From JBFHDX01 sp041584475 (GTDB lineage Bacteria; Pseudomonadota; Alphaproteobacteria; UBA8366; JADFVY01), in assembly GCA_041584475.1 (NCBI GenBank), contig JBFHDX010000027.1:1-37741 (forward strand): a stretch of DNA of 37,741 bases, in the 5' to 3' direction. Made by a program: the position numbers and the translations under genes. Positions 6,477 through 13,873 of the stretch are shown here, piece by piece (the first letter of the stretch is position 1; the number at the start of each line of letters is the position of its first letter). The notes beneath the pieces are model-generated. The model saw only the letters and a list, made by a program, of their open reading frames with translations. It was not told where the DNA came from and made no database searches.

Positions 6477-7166
6477 TCACTTTGCCTCGAGGCCCGAGAA
6501 GGTCAGCGTCTCCTGGACCTTCGGTTTGCCGGCCCGCGAAACCGACGGCACGGTCGAGCGGATCCTGTAGATGCTGCCCGGAACCTCCGGGGACACGACG
6601 AACTCGTACGTCTTGTGCTCGAACTCGCCGATCCGGTCCCGGTGCCTGTCGCCGACGAAGGGCGCGATGGAAATCCGCGTGCCGCTGATCCGGCGCCCGT
6701 TCAGGTCGAGACTGATCGGCATTGTCTCGGCCGAATCGAAGAAAGCATGCCGGATGCGGTTGCGCATGTAGGTGTTGCCGCCCCCGAGCGCCTCGCTCAT
6801 GCGATCGACGTCGTCCTCGAGAAAAACCATGATCAGCGGGTTGCCGCGGAATTCCGACACGCTTCCGAACGGCCGGTGACGTTCCCCGGTCAGGTAATCG
6901 AAATCGACGTTTTTCGCCCCGCTGGGAAGGATCTCCGTGATCGTCATCGTCACCGTATCGGAAAAGCTGTCGTCGCTCACCGCCTGACGGCTGTAGTCGT
7001 AGGTGAGCGTCGAGGTCCGCGTCACGTTGTCGAGATGCGGCGTGCGGAACAGCACGATCTGCGCCTCCGACAGTTGCTCATGCGATTCCGCCCGGCCCGG
7101 ATGGGCGCCAAACGTACCGATCGTCAGTGCGACCATCATCGCGCCGATGTACCGGCGAATAGCCAT
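6477..7166 (-). CDS. Secreted protein of unknown function
   Basis: A 229-residue protein with an N-terminal signal peptide (about residues 1-26, ending GRAES) and no cysteine in the mature part. The sequence is rich in alternating polar and hydrophobic stretches typical of beta structure (STLTYDYSRQ, DTVTMTITEI, KTYEFVVSPEV), resembling outer-membrane-lipid or carrier-associated beta-sandwich proteins, but I cannot assign a family. The start at 7166 follows GAGGTGAGAA closely. On the minus strand TTGACA occurs at 7248-7243 and could be part of its promoter, though no good -10 stands 16-18 bases further. It is probably co-transcribed with the four-Cys protein at 6050-6406. A link to methanol oxidation is suggested only by position. 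Confidence 0.72.
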   Translation of the reverse strand: MAIRRYIGAMMVALTIGTFGAHPGRAESHEQLSEAQIVLFRTPHLDNVTRTSTLTYDYSRQAVSDDSFSDTVTMTITEILPSGAKNVDFDYLTGERHRPFGSVSEFRGNPLIMVFLEDDVDRMSEALGGGNTYMRNRIRHAFFDSAETMPISLDLNGRRISGTRISIAPFVGDRHRDRIGEFEHKTYEFVVSPEVPGSIYRIRSTVPSVSRAGKPKVQETLTFSGLEAK

Positions 7167-7310
7167 TTCTCACCTCACGAAAAGCGTGACTTTATCTTTG
7201 TGCGCTGGTGATACAATATTTGTCATCGCTGTGACGCGCCATTGTCAAGCCGTTGCCCGGGTCCCGGAACAGAGCCACGTGCGGCGGCAGTAGGGCGGGA
7301 AAGAGAGTCA

Positions 7311-7739
7311 GTGGCCGCACCGGAGCTATCGCAGTTGACGGCGGAACTGCTGGTCGTCGTCCAGCTGCTCGCCGGCTATCCCCAGACGCTGGCGGTGCCG
7401 ACCGTGGAGCCGGTCCCCAACGCGCGACTCGTCGAGATGGCGTGCGAGCGTCCCTGCAACGTGCAGGGCTGGTACCCGGGCGGCGACACGATCTATCTCG
7501 ACGAACGGCTCGATCCGGTCGGCGACCTGTGGGCTCGCAGCATCCTCGTCCACGAGCTCGTTCACTATCTGCAGGAACAAGACGGTGCCTTCGGTCGGGT
7601 CCCGAGTTGCCGACGCTGGCTGGAACGGGAGGGCGAGGCATACGAAATCCAGAACCGCTGGCTGATGCAGCACCGCCCGCGGACCAGAGTGCCCCGATAC
7701 ATGCGATTCAACGGCGCGCCGCCGCATTGCGATACCTGA
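7311..7739 (+). CDS. Zincin-like putative metalloprotease
   Basis: A 142-residue protein carrying HELVHYLQ, the HExxH zinc motif, at about residues 79-86, followed by EREGEAYEIQ whose Glu residues could give the third zinc ligand. Four cysteines (ACERPCN, SCRR, HCDT) suggest disulfides. I place the start at the GTG at 7311, which follows GGAAAGAGAG; a TTG at 7242 in the same frame would add 23 residues with no signal-like character. Neither version has a signal peptide, which is odd for a cysteine-rich small zincin, so the true start or an N-terminal loss should be considered. It resembles small secreted HExxH families of proteobacteria (DUF6647-like), but the family is not certain. It is divergent from the 229-residue unknown and 110 bases upstream of mfnE. 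Confidence 0.68.
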   Translation: MAAPELSQLTAELLVVVQLLAGYPQTLAVPTVEPVPNARLVEMACERPCNVQGWYPGGDTIYLDERLDPVGDLWARSILVHELVHYLQEQDGAFGRVPSCRRWLEREGEAYEIQNRWLMQHRPRTRVPRYMRFNGAPPHCDT

Positions 7740-7849
7740 CCGCGCGCCGCCTGCACCGGTGATCGACGCCACGGCCATCCGGACGTTGCCGCGGCCACGG
7801 CGTTGCGACATAGTCGTGCGCGAGATCGAGGCTGCGGCGGCGTGACCGC

Positions 7850-8539
7850 ATGAACCAGCACGACAGTGGCGCTCGTCCGCGCGTCGACGGGCGGACCGAA
7901 GCGGGAAGCAGGCCGTGGATCGTAAAGATCGGCGGCAGTCTGGCCTGCTCGGAAAACCTGAAACGGTGGCTACACGCCGTGGCGGCCGTCGATCTCCGCA
8001 TCGTCATTGTTCCGGGCGGTGGGCCGTTCGCCGAGCAGGTTCGCAACGCCCAGAAGGTCTGGGGATTCGATGACCGGGCGGCGCATGCAATGGCGCTGCT
8101 GGCCATGGAGCAGTACGGACGGCTGATGCAAGCGCTCGAACCGAAGCTGGCCCTGGGCGCCACGGTTGCTGAACTTGAGCGCGCATTGGACACCTCACGC
8201 CCCGCCGTCTGGTTGCCGCAGGCGATGGTCCTCGGGAATCCGGGGATCGAGGAAAGCTGGGAGGTCACGTCGGACAGCCTGGCGGCCTGGCTCGCCGGGA
8301 CGTTGAGGGCGCGCGGCCTGGTCCTCGTCAAGTCCGCCGAGCTTCCGACGGTCGACTCCTCGGCGGACGAGCTTTGCCGGGCCGGCATCGTCGACGCCGC
8401 CCTCGGACGGTTCCTCGGCCAAGCGGAGGTCGACGCCTGGTGCGTCCGCGCCGACCGGTGCGCGGAGACGCTGAACTCGCTTGGCGCGCGCCGCGGCCCC
8501 GGAATCGCCGTCGTCGGTGGTGGGCGTGGCCCGTCGTGA
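7850..8539 (+). CDS. mfnE: Amino-acid-kinase family protein of methylofuran synthesis (MfnE-like)
   Basis: A 229-residue member of the amino acid kinase superfamily. WIVKIGGSLA at residues 23-32 and IVPGGGPFAEQ at 52-62 are the nucleotide- and phosphate-binding motifs, and LVKSAELP near 180 is the second nucleotide motif. In methanogens MfnE phosphorylates 5-(aminomethyl)-3-furanmethanol phosphate to the diphosphate during methanofuran synthesis, and the methylotroph homologue sits in the H4MPT/methylofuran island as here. About 20 residues precede the conserved core, so a later start is possible; no strong ribosome binding site is seen before 7850. It begins a plus-strand run of five genes. 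The function is assigned by family and context. Confidence 0.78.
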   Translation: MNQHDSGARPRVDGRTEAGSRPWIVKIGGSLACSENLKRWLHAVAAVDLRIVIVPGGGPFAEQVRNAQKVWGFDDRAAHAMALLAMEQYGRLMQALEPKLALGATVAELERALDTSRPAVWLPQAMVLGNPGIEESWEVTSDSLAAWLAGTLRARGLVLVKSAELPTVDSSADELCRAGIVDAALGRFLGQAEVDAWCVRADRCAETLNSLGARRGPGIAVVGGGRGPS

Positions 8540-8630
8540 CCGACCGACCGGGCGTATTCCGGCATTGTCGACAGCATGCTAGCATTCTCCGGCATCGATC
8601 GAACCGGGGAGCAGCGCCCGAAGAGCAGGC

Positions 8631-9191
8631 ATGGGTAAGAACATCAGAAAGCCGCGGCTGGGCTGGGCACTGACGGGCTCGGGACACTACTTCAACGAAA
8701 GCCTGGACCTGCTGCGTCGGGTCGCGGACGTCGATATCTTCGTCAGCAAGGCGGCCGCCGAGGTGATCCGCATGTACCGGGAGAGCACCGAGGCGTTGCC
8801 GCCGGACTGCCGGATCTTTCGCGACACCACGGCCAGCGCCGCACCGGTCGGATTGTTCTACCACGGCGTCTATCATACGCTGGTGGTGTCGCCGGCGACC
8901 TCGAACACGATCGCCAAGTTCGTGTGTGGAATCTCGGACAACCTTGCGACCAACGTATTCGCGCAGGCGGGCAAATGCCGCGTTCCGGTCATCGTCTTCG
9001 CGTGCGATACCGCGCCGGAGATGGAGACAATGGCCCCCGATCGCATGGTCAACGTGTTCCCACGCCGGATCGACCTCGAGAATACGGCCCGCCTGAAAAC
9101 CTTCGAGGGCACGCAGGTCGTCGAATCGATCGAGGAGCTGGAGCGCGCCCTGCGGGACCGGATGGCATGTCTGAACATGTCCTTTTCCTGA
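8631..9191 (+). CDS. afpA: Archaeoflavoprotein AfpA / dihydromethanopterin reductase-like flavoprotein
   Basis: A 186-residue flavoprotein of the HFCD/flavodoxin-like fold. RLGWALTGSGHYFNES at the N-terminus is the FMN-binding strand-loop, and VVSPATSNTIAKFVCGISDNLATN is the typical second flavin motif (PATSNT). Homologues in H4MPT-using bacteria are annotated as AfpA or dihydromethanopterin reductase (DmrB/DmrX type) and are thought to reduce the dihydro pterin to H4MPT as the last step of synthesis. It overlaps the next gene by 25 bases (next start 9167), so they are translationally coupled. Which of the two closely related names is right cannot be told from motifs alone. Confidence 0.78.
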   Translation: MGKNIRKPRLGWALTGSGHYFNESLDLLRRVADVDIFVSKAAAEVIRMYRESTEALPPDCRIFRDTTASAAPVGLFYHGVYHTLVVSPATSNTIAKFVCGISDNLATNVFAQAGKCRVPVIVFACDTAPEMETMAPDRMVNVFPRRIDLENTARLKTFEGTQVVESIEELERALRDRMACLNMSFS

Positions 9192-10585
9192 CCGGTCGCC
9201 TCGCGGAAGCCCGCCTCAAAAAGGTTCTCGGCGCAATCGATTCCGGGGACGTTTCGTACGAGGTGTGCCAGATCGGCGTCAAGGTGGCGGCCCTCATGAC
9301 GCCGGACATCATCCGCCGGCGGCTGCGCGAGATGCCGCGCGCCGACCGCGTCGTCGTCCCCGGGCGGTGCCGCGGCGACCTCGACGCGCTGTCTTCGGAA
9401 TTCGGCGTCCGTTTCGAGAGGGGACCGGACGATCTCAAGGATCTGCCGGAATATCTGGGCCGCCCGTCCGGCCCGCCGGATCTCTCGCGGCACGATGCAC
9501 GCATCTTCGCCGAGATCGTCGAGGCGCCGATCCTCGATCTGCCCGCGATCCTGGCGCGCGCCGAGGCCTACCGGACGGCCGGGGCGGACATCATCGATCT
9601 CGGCTGCATGCCCGGCACGCCGTTCCCCCATCTCGAGGAAGCCGTGCAGGCACTCGTCCAGGCGGGGTTCGAGGTCAGCGTCGACTCCGGTGACGCCGAG
9701 GAACTTCGTCGGGGCGCATCGGCCGGCGCGCGATTTCTGCTGAGCCTGACCGAAGAAACGCTGTTTGTGGCGGAGGAATCGGAAGCCGTGCCGGTGCTGA
9801 TCCCGGCACAACATGGCGAGCTGGCATCCCTGCTGCGCGCCATGGAAGCGCTCGACGCGAGAGGACGGCCATACCTCGCCGACCCGATCCTCGACCCGAT
9901 CAATTTCGGCTTCACCGAATCCTTGCTGCGCTACGCGGAACTTCGGCGGCGGCGGCCGGACGTGGAAATCCTGATGGGAATCGGCAACCTGACCGAACTG
10001 ACCGATGCGGATACGACGGGAGTCACGGCGGTGCTGATGGGAATCGTCACCGAGCTCGCGATCCGCAACGTGCTCGTCGTCCAGGTCAGCCCGCATTGCC
10101 GCCGCGCGGTCCATGAAACCGATGCGGCGCGACGCATGATGTTCGCCGCGCGTGCCGACGGCAGCCTGCCGTCCGGTTTCAGCAGGGCACTCTTGGGCCT
10201 GCGCGACCGCAAGCCGTTTCCCAATTCGCCGGACGAGATCGCCGAGATGGCGGCGATGATCAGTGATGCCGGATTCCGCATCGAGGCGGCCGAAGACGGC
10301 TTGCACGTGTACAATCGGGACGGTCATCATGTCGTAACGGACCCGTTCGACGCGTTCCCGCACCTCGACGTCCTGACGGACGGCAGTCACGCGTTCTATC
10401 TGGGTGCGGAGTTGGCGCGGGCGCAGATCGCCTGGCAGCTGGGCAAGCGCTACGTACAGGACGAACCGTTGCAGTGGGGCGTCGCCGTCGACGCCGAGGA
10501 GGTCGACCTGTCGTACCATCGCAAGGCGGGGGAGACGCTGAAGGCGGCGCGCGAAGTCCGGCGCAAGACGAAGGAGGGCAAATGA
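9167..10585 (+). CDS. Dihydropteroate synthase-like protein of the H4MPT island
   Basis: A 472-residue protein. The N-terminal about 110 residues (SEHVLFLTGRLAEARLKK...) form a separate domain found in the archaeal and methylotroph DHPS-related family, followed by a TIM barrel with DHPS-like signatures: AGADIIDLGCMPGTPFP, FEVSVDSGD, YLADPILDPINFG, and a C-terminal domain. The canonical folate DHPS motifs (NVTPDSF, GGESTRPG) are absent, so it is unlikely to make dihydropteroate. The family (TIGR00284-like, DUF6513-containing) travels with H4MPT genes and is presumed to act in pterin-side assembly of H4MPT; the reaction is unproven. The start at 9167 lies inside the flavoprotein gene. The stop overlaps the next start as ATGA at 10582. 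Confidence 0.8.
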   Translation: MSEHVLFLTGRLAEARLKKVLGAIDSGDVSYEVCQIGVKVAALMTPDIIRRRLREMPRADRVVVPGRCRGDLDALSSEFGVRFERGPDDLKDLPEYLGRPSGPPDLSRHDARIFAEIVEAPILDLPAILARAEAYRTAGADIIDLGCMPGTPFPHLEEAVQALVQAGFEVSVDSGDAEELRRGASAGARFLLSLTEETLFVAEESEAVPVLIPAQHGELASLLRAMEALDARGRPYLADPILDPINFGFTESLLRYAELRRRRPDVEILMGIGNLTELTDADTTGVTAVLMGIVTELAIRNVLVVQVSPHCRRAVHETDAARRMMFAARADGSLPSGFSRALLGLRDRKPFPNSPDEIAEMAAMISDAGFRIEAAEDGLHVYNRDGHHVVTDPFDAFPHLDVLTDGSHAFYLGAELARAQIAWQLGKRYVQDEPLQWGVAVDAEEVDLSYHRKAGETLKAAREVRRKTKEGK

Positions 10586-11169
10586 TCCGCGAGACGATCA
10601 TATCGACCGTCGGGCCGGACGATGGAATCCATATCGCGCCGATGGGCCTGACCGTCGCCGGCGAGGGTTTCGTGCTCGCACCGTTCCGGCCGTCGACAAC
10701 GCTGGAGAATCTGCGGGCCAACCCGGTCGCCGTCGCCAATTTCACCGACGACGTGCTGGTCTTCGCCAGCTGCATCGTCGGCCGCAACGACTGGCCGACA
10801 CGACCGGCGACGAGGGTCCGCGGCGTGGTGCTCGAGCAGGCCCTGGCGCATGCCGAACTGAAGGTCGACCGCTTCGAGGACGACGAACTGCGCCCACGGT
10901 TCCACTGTGCCGTCGTGCACGAAGAGACGCATCGGCCGTTCAGGGGCTTCAACCGTGCGCAGGCGGCGGTCATCGAGGCGGCGATTCTGGTCAGTCGCCT
11001 GCACATGCTGCCGGCCGAGAAGATCGAGCGCGAGGTGAGCTATCTCGAGATCGCGATCTCCAAGACGGCCGGGGCACGCGAGCGCGAGGCCTGGGAACTG
11101 CTGATGACGCGAATTCGCCAGCACCGCTCGGCCTGCGGTGCGGCGGCGGCCGGCGCCACGAACCCGTGA
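10582..11169 (+). CDS. DUF447-family protein of the H4MPT island
   Basis: A 195-residue protein of the DUF447 family, shared by methanogens and H4MPT-using methylotrophs. The N-terminal half (IISTVGPDDGIHIAPMGLTV, FRPSTTLENLRANPVAVANFTDDV) looks like a split-barrel flavin-reductase-type fold, and the C-terminal half is helical (GFNRAQAAVIEAAILVSRLHML). It probably takes part in H4MPT or methylofuran synthesis; no reaction is established. The ATG at 10582 has AAGGAGGG 4 to 11 bases before it and overlaps the previous stop (ATGA). The stop overlaps the GTG start of mfnB (GTGA), so the three genes are tightly coupled. Confidence 0.82.
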   Translation: MIRETIISTVGPDDGIHIAPMGLTVAGEGFVLAPFRPSTTLENLRANPVAVANFTDDVLVFASCIVGRNDWPTRPATRVRGVVLEQALAHAELKVDRFEDDELRPRFHCAVVHEETHRPFRGFNRAQAAVIEAAILVSRLHMLPAEKIEREVSYLEIAISKTAGAREREAWELLMTRIRQHRSACGAAAAGATNP

Positions 11170-11939
11170 GCGGCCTGCTCGCCAGCGTGCGCAGTCCGGC
11201 GGAGGCCGGCATCGCCCTCGCCGGCGGCGCCGATATCATCGACCTGAAAGAGCCGCGCGACGGCGCGCTTGGCGCCCTGCCGGCGCAAGCGATCGCCGCG
11301 GCCGTCGCCCTTGTCGGCGGCCGCCGTCCCGTCAGCGCGACGATCGGCGATCTGCCGATGCAGCCCGCGCTGATTTGCGATGCCGTCGCCCGCACGGCGG
11401 CGCTCGGCGTCGATTACGTCAAGATCGGCATGTTTCCCGGCGGCCGGCCGGAGGCCTGCCTCGATGCGCTCGCGCCGCGGGCGGAAAGCGGAACCGCTCT
11501 GGTCGCGCTCCTGTTCGCCGACTGCGACCCGGATTTCCGTCTCGTCGATCGAGCCGCGCGCAACGGGTTCGCCGGCGTCATGCTGGACACCTTGCGCAAA
11601 GGCGGCGGCAACCTGCGGCAGTGCCTCGACGACCGCGCGCTGCAACGTTTCGTCGAGCGGGTGCATGCACATCGCATGCTGGCCGGCCTCGCCGGCTCGC
11701 TGCGCCTGGAGGACATCCCCGCCCTGCTGCCGTTAAGAGCCGATTATCTGGGCTTCCGCGGCGCGCTGTGTCGTGGCGACCGGGCCGGTCGGCTCGACCC
11801 GGATCGACTGTCGGCGGTCCGATCCATGCTCGGCGCGGGGGACATCAGCAGCATGGCGACCGCGACCGCGGGAGCGCAGTCGGCGGCCCTGTCGCAGGCG
11901 GATTCGCCGCCCCGGACGAGGCTGGCGAAATCGCGGTAG
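11166..11939 (+). CDS. mfnB: (5-formylfuran-3-yl)methyl phosphate synthase MfnB
   Basis: A 257-residue TIM-barrel enzyme. In methanogens MfnB condenses two glyceraldehyde-3-phosphate molecules into the furan phosphate precursor of methanofuran. Family motifs are visible: LLASVRSPAEAGIALAGGAD, IIDLKEPRDGALGAL (with the catalytic-type Lys), RPVSATIGDLPM, DYVKIGMFPG and DYLGFRGALC. The conserved core ends near residue 222 (about 11831). The last 35 residues (SSMATATAGAQSAAL... to AKSR) look non-family, and they are encoded over the 3' end of the convergent mfnF gene. The GTG start overlaps the DUF447 stop. Identity is secure; the long tail is unusual. Confidence 0.88.
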   Translation: MSGLLASVRSPAEAGIALAGGADIIDLKEPRDGALGALPAQAIAAAVALVGGRRPVSATIGDLPMQPALICDAVARTAALGVDYVKIGMFPGGRPEACLDALAPRAESGTALVALLFADCDPDFRLVDRAARNGFAGVMLDTLRKGGGNLRQCLDDRALQRFVERVHAHRMLAGLAGSLRLEDIPALLPLRADYLGFRGALCRGDRAGRLDPDRLSAVRSMLGAGDISSMATATAGAQSAALSQADSPPRTRLAKSR

Positions 11940-12871
11940 GGCCGACCCAGGGAGTCGGCCAGTTCCCGAATCACGCGGCGTCCGACGCCGGCGCCGACCA
12001 CCGGGGCCTCGCCGCCGAGGGCGTCGCGCGCGAGGATCCGTTGACAGGCCTCGCACAGCCGTCGGCGCTGACGGTCCACGAAGAACCGGGCCAGACCTCG
12101 CCACGCGTCCAGGGTCGCATCGTCGAGGTCGTGCCCGATCATGCGCGCCAGGCGACGGGCGCTGTCCTCGTCGGATTTGCCGCGCCCGTCGGACGTAGGT
12201 TCCTGGTCCGCCGCTTCGGGCAAGCCGTCCGCGAGCCGGTGCACGTCGGCCATCGTCGCGAAGTTCTCCGCCATCAGCGGATACCGACCACCGGCGAACG
12301 GCGCGCTCCCGGCCACCGCCATGAGCGGCGTTCGCGTCAGTCCGGTATAGACCAGTTCGCCCTCGCGCAGCCGTTCCGCGTCGGTAAGGCCGCGCGCAAG
12401 CATCGCGCCGCCGGCAAAGCCGACGATGTCGGTCGTCGTGCTCCCGAGATCGAGGAACAGTCCGGATGGCAACAGCCGCGCGGCAAACGCGGCGCTCGCC
12501 AGCCAGTTCGCCGACGCAACCAGGCGTGGTCGGCCGGCAGCCTCACCGGGCGCGAGAAACCCGGCCGTTCCGGCATAGATCTGCAGGTCACTGCGATCGA
12601 GGATACGGTGCACCGCCGCGACGATCCGGGCGACGCCCTCGGCCCTGTCCTCGAACAGGTCGACCAACTCGCCGGTCATCGTCACGGCATGCTGCCCAAC
12701 GGGCCCGAAGCGGTCGACCACCGTTCGCATTGCCGCCGACAGATGCTCGAGCCCCTGCCACAGCGGGCACGGCAACTGCACGACGTCCCGCACCTCGCCG
12801 TTCGCCGCGACGAGCGCCGCCTTCAGGTGCGCGCCGCCGAGATCCCAGCCGGCGATGGCCCGGTCAGCCAA
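11744..12871 (-). CDS. mfnF: MfnF-like H4MPT/methylofuran pathway protein (hydantoinase/acetate kinase-type ATPase fold)
   Basis: A 375-residue protein of the H4MPT-linked C1 transfer family. GWDLGGAHLKAALV (residues 8-21) is the phosphate-1 motif of the actin-like ATPase fold, FLDLGSTTTDIVGF (139-152) the phosphate-2 motif, and APVVGAGVGRRVI (289-301) the adenosine motif. In methanogens MfnF joins the glutamyl-tyramine unit to the furan diphosphate to give the methanofuran core. The core ends at APAVAVAMLL (residue 342, about 11846); the 33-residue Ser/Arg-rich tail overlaps the core of mfnB on the other strand. The TTG start at 12871 overlaps the mfnD stop, so the two are coupled. Confidence 0.85.
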   Translation of the reverse strand: MADRAIAGWDLGGAHLKAALVAANGEVRDVVQLPCPLWQGLEHLSAAMRTVVDRFGPVGQHAVTMTGELVDLFEDRAEGVARIVAAVHRILDRSDLQIYAGTAGFLAPGEAAGRPRLVASANWLASAAFAARLLPSGLFLDLGSTTTDIVGFAGGAMLARGLTDAERLREGELVYTGLTRTPLMAVAGSAPFAGGRYPLMAENFATMADVHRLADGLPEAADQEPTSDGRGKSDEDSARRLARMIGHDLDDATLDAWRGLARFFVDRQRRRLCEACQRILARDALGGEAPVVGAGVGRRVIRELADSLGRPYRDFASLVRGGESACDRAADCAPAVAVAMLLMSPAPSMDRTADSRSGSSRPARSPRHSAPRKPR

Positions 12872-13862
12872 CGCCGCCCCCGAGATCGATGGACACGGAT
12901 CGGACGGCGACGACTTCCGGCAATTCGTGCGGCAGAACCTCGAGCAGGTCGAGCACGAGCTGCGCCGGATTCAGACCGATCGCCTCGCGCAGCGCGACGT
13001 AGGAGGTGGTCAGCCTCGGATTGATTTCGAGCACGCGCGGCCCACCGATACCGTCGATCAGATCGACGCCGACATAGCCCCACAGGCCCGGAATTGCCCG
13101 GGCGACGGCGGCCGCGATCGGTTCGTAGGCCGCGCGCCTCGCCTCCAGACCTGCGACGGTTCCGCCGCCATAGCGGAACCGTGCGCCATCGAGCGAGATC
13201 GTCTGCCGGTTGCACGTCAGCAGCCGCGCCTCACCGTCCCGACACAGCATCGACAGACTCGCCGCTGCGCCTGCTGCGAATGGTTGCAGGATAAAACGAT
13301 TGTGGCGTTTCGCCGCCACGAAGCGCGTGACGTCGCTGGCGCTCGACAGGCGGAACGTATGGTCGCTCCCCGCCCCGTCATCGGGCTTGAGCACCCAGCC
13401 GTCCGGCTCGTCGCCCGGCGCGCCGTCGACCGGGAAGACGGGCACGACCGGGACGCCGCAGCGTTCGAGCTCGCGTACGGTCGCGCGCTTGCTCGCGCTC
13501 AGCGCCACGGCTTCCGGGCTGCAGCCGAGCAGGACGCGACCGCGGCTCAAGACCAGCCGCGAAAGGCGCTCGAGGATGCCGTCGGTCTCCGGGGCAATCG
13601 GCCAGACCGCGTCGGCCTCGTCGACGCAGCGCGACCAGCACGGCCACGGATCGCGGCCAGCCGGTGGAGCCACGAACCGGGCCTGCAGATCGGGGACGGG
13701 CAAGCGGCCGTCGCGCGCTGCCGTCACGCGCACGCCCGGGATTTCGGCGAGGTCGTTGACAAGCGCCGAGACCATCAGGTCTCCTTCGCGCTGCAACCCC
13801 GAGGGCGGCGGTCCGGTATGGAAGCCGCCGCCGGTCACATATTCGCAGACGAACACGCGCAT
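12864..13862 (-). CDS. mfnD: ATP-grasp tyramine-glutamate ligase-like protein MfnD
   Basis: A 332-residue ATP-grasp ligase. MRVFVCEYVTGGG is the family N-terminus, GWVLKPDDGAGSDHTF is the ATP-binding lysine and glycine-rich segment, and RVLEINPRLTTSYVAL holds the metal-binding Glu-Asn pair. MfnD ligates glutamate to tyramine in methanofuran synthesis, fitting the adjacent mfnF. The start codon at 13862 lies only 11 bases from the divergent start of the HisA-like gene, so its own promoter must lie inside that neighbour or overlap its ribosome binding site. The alternative, another amide or peptide ligase of the same fold, is less likely given the context. Confidence 0.82.
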   Translation of the reverse strand: MRVFVCEYVTGGGFHTGPPPSGLQREGDLMVSALVNDLAEIPGVRVTAARDGRLPVPDLQARFVAPPAGRDPWPCWSRCVDEADAVWPIAPETDGILERLSRLVLSRGRVLLGCSPEAVALSASKRATVRELERCGVPVVPVFPVDGAPGDEPDGWVLKPDDGAGSDHTFRLSSASDVTRFVAAKRHNRFILQPFAAGAAASLSMLCRDGEARLLTCNRQTISLDGARFRYGGGTVAGLEARRAAYEPIAAAVARAIPGLWGYVGVDLIDGIGGPRVLEINPRLTTSYVALREAIGLNPAQLVLDLLEVLPHELPEVVAVRSVSIDLGGGVG

Positions 13863-13873
13863 CGAGGTATCCG

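Noticed and set aside
7243..7248. TTGACA on the minus strand as promoter of the 229-residue unknown gene
   Set aside because: A perfect -35 hexamer, but the bases 16-18 further on (TGACAA, ATGACA) are poor -10 boxes, so it is mentioned only in the gene entry.
8576..8585. 10-bp palindrome ATGCTAGCAT before the flavoprotein gene
   Set aside because: Too short and isolated to support as an operator; no second site or promoter could be placed with it.
11138..13024. 628-codon plus-strand frame across mfnB, mfnF and mfnD
   Set aside because: Low-complexity Arg/Pro/Ala-rich translation antisense to mfnF and out of frame with mfnB; the pathway genes explain the region.
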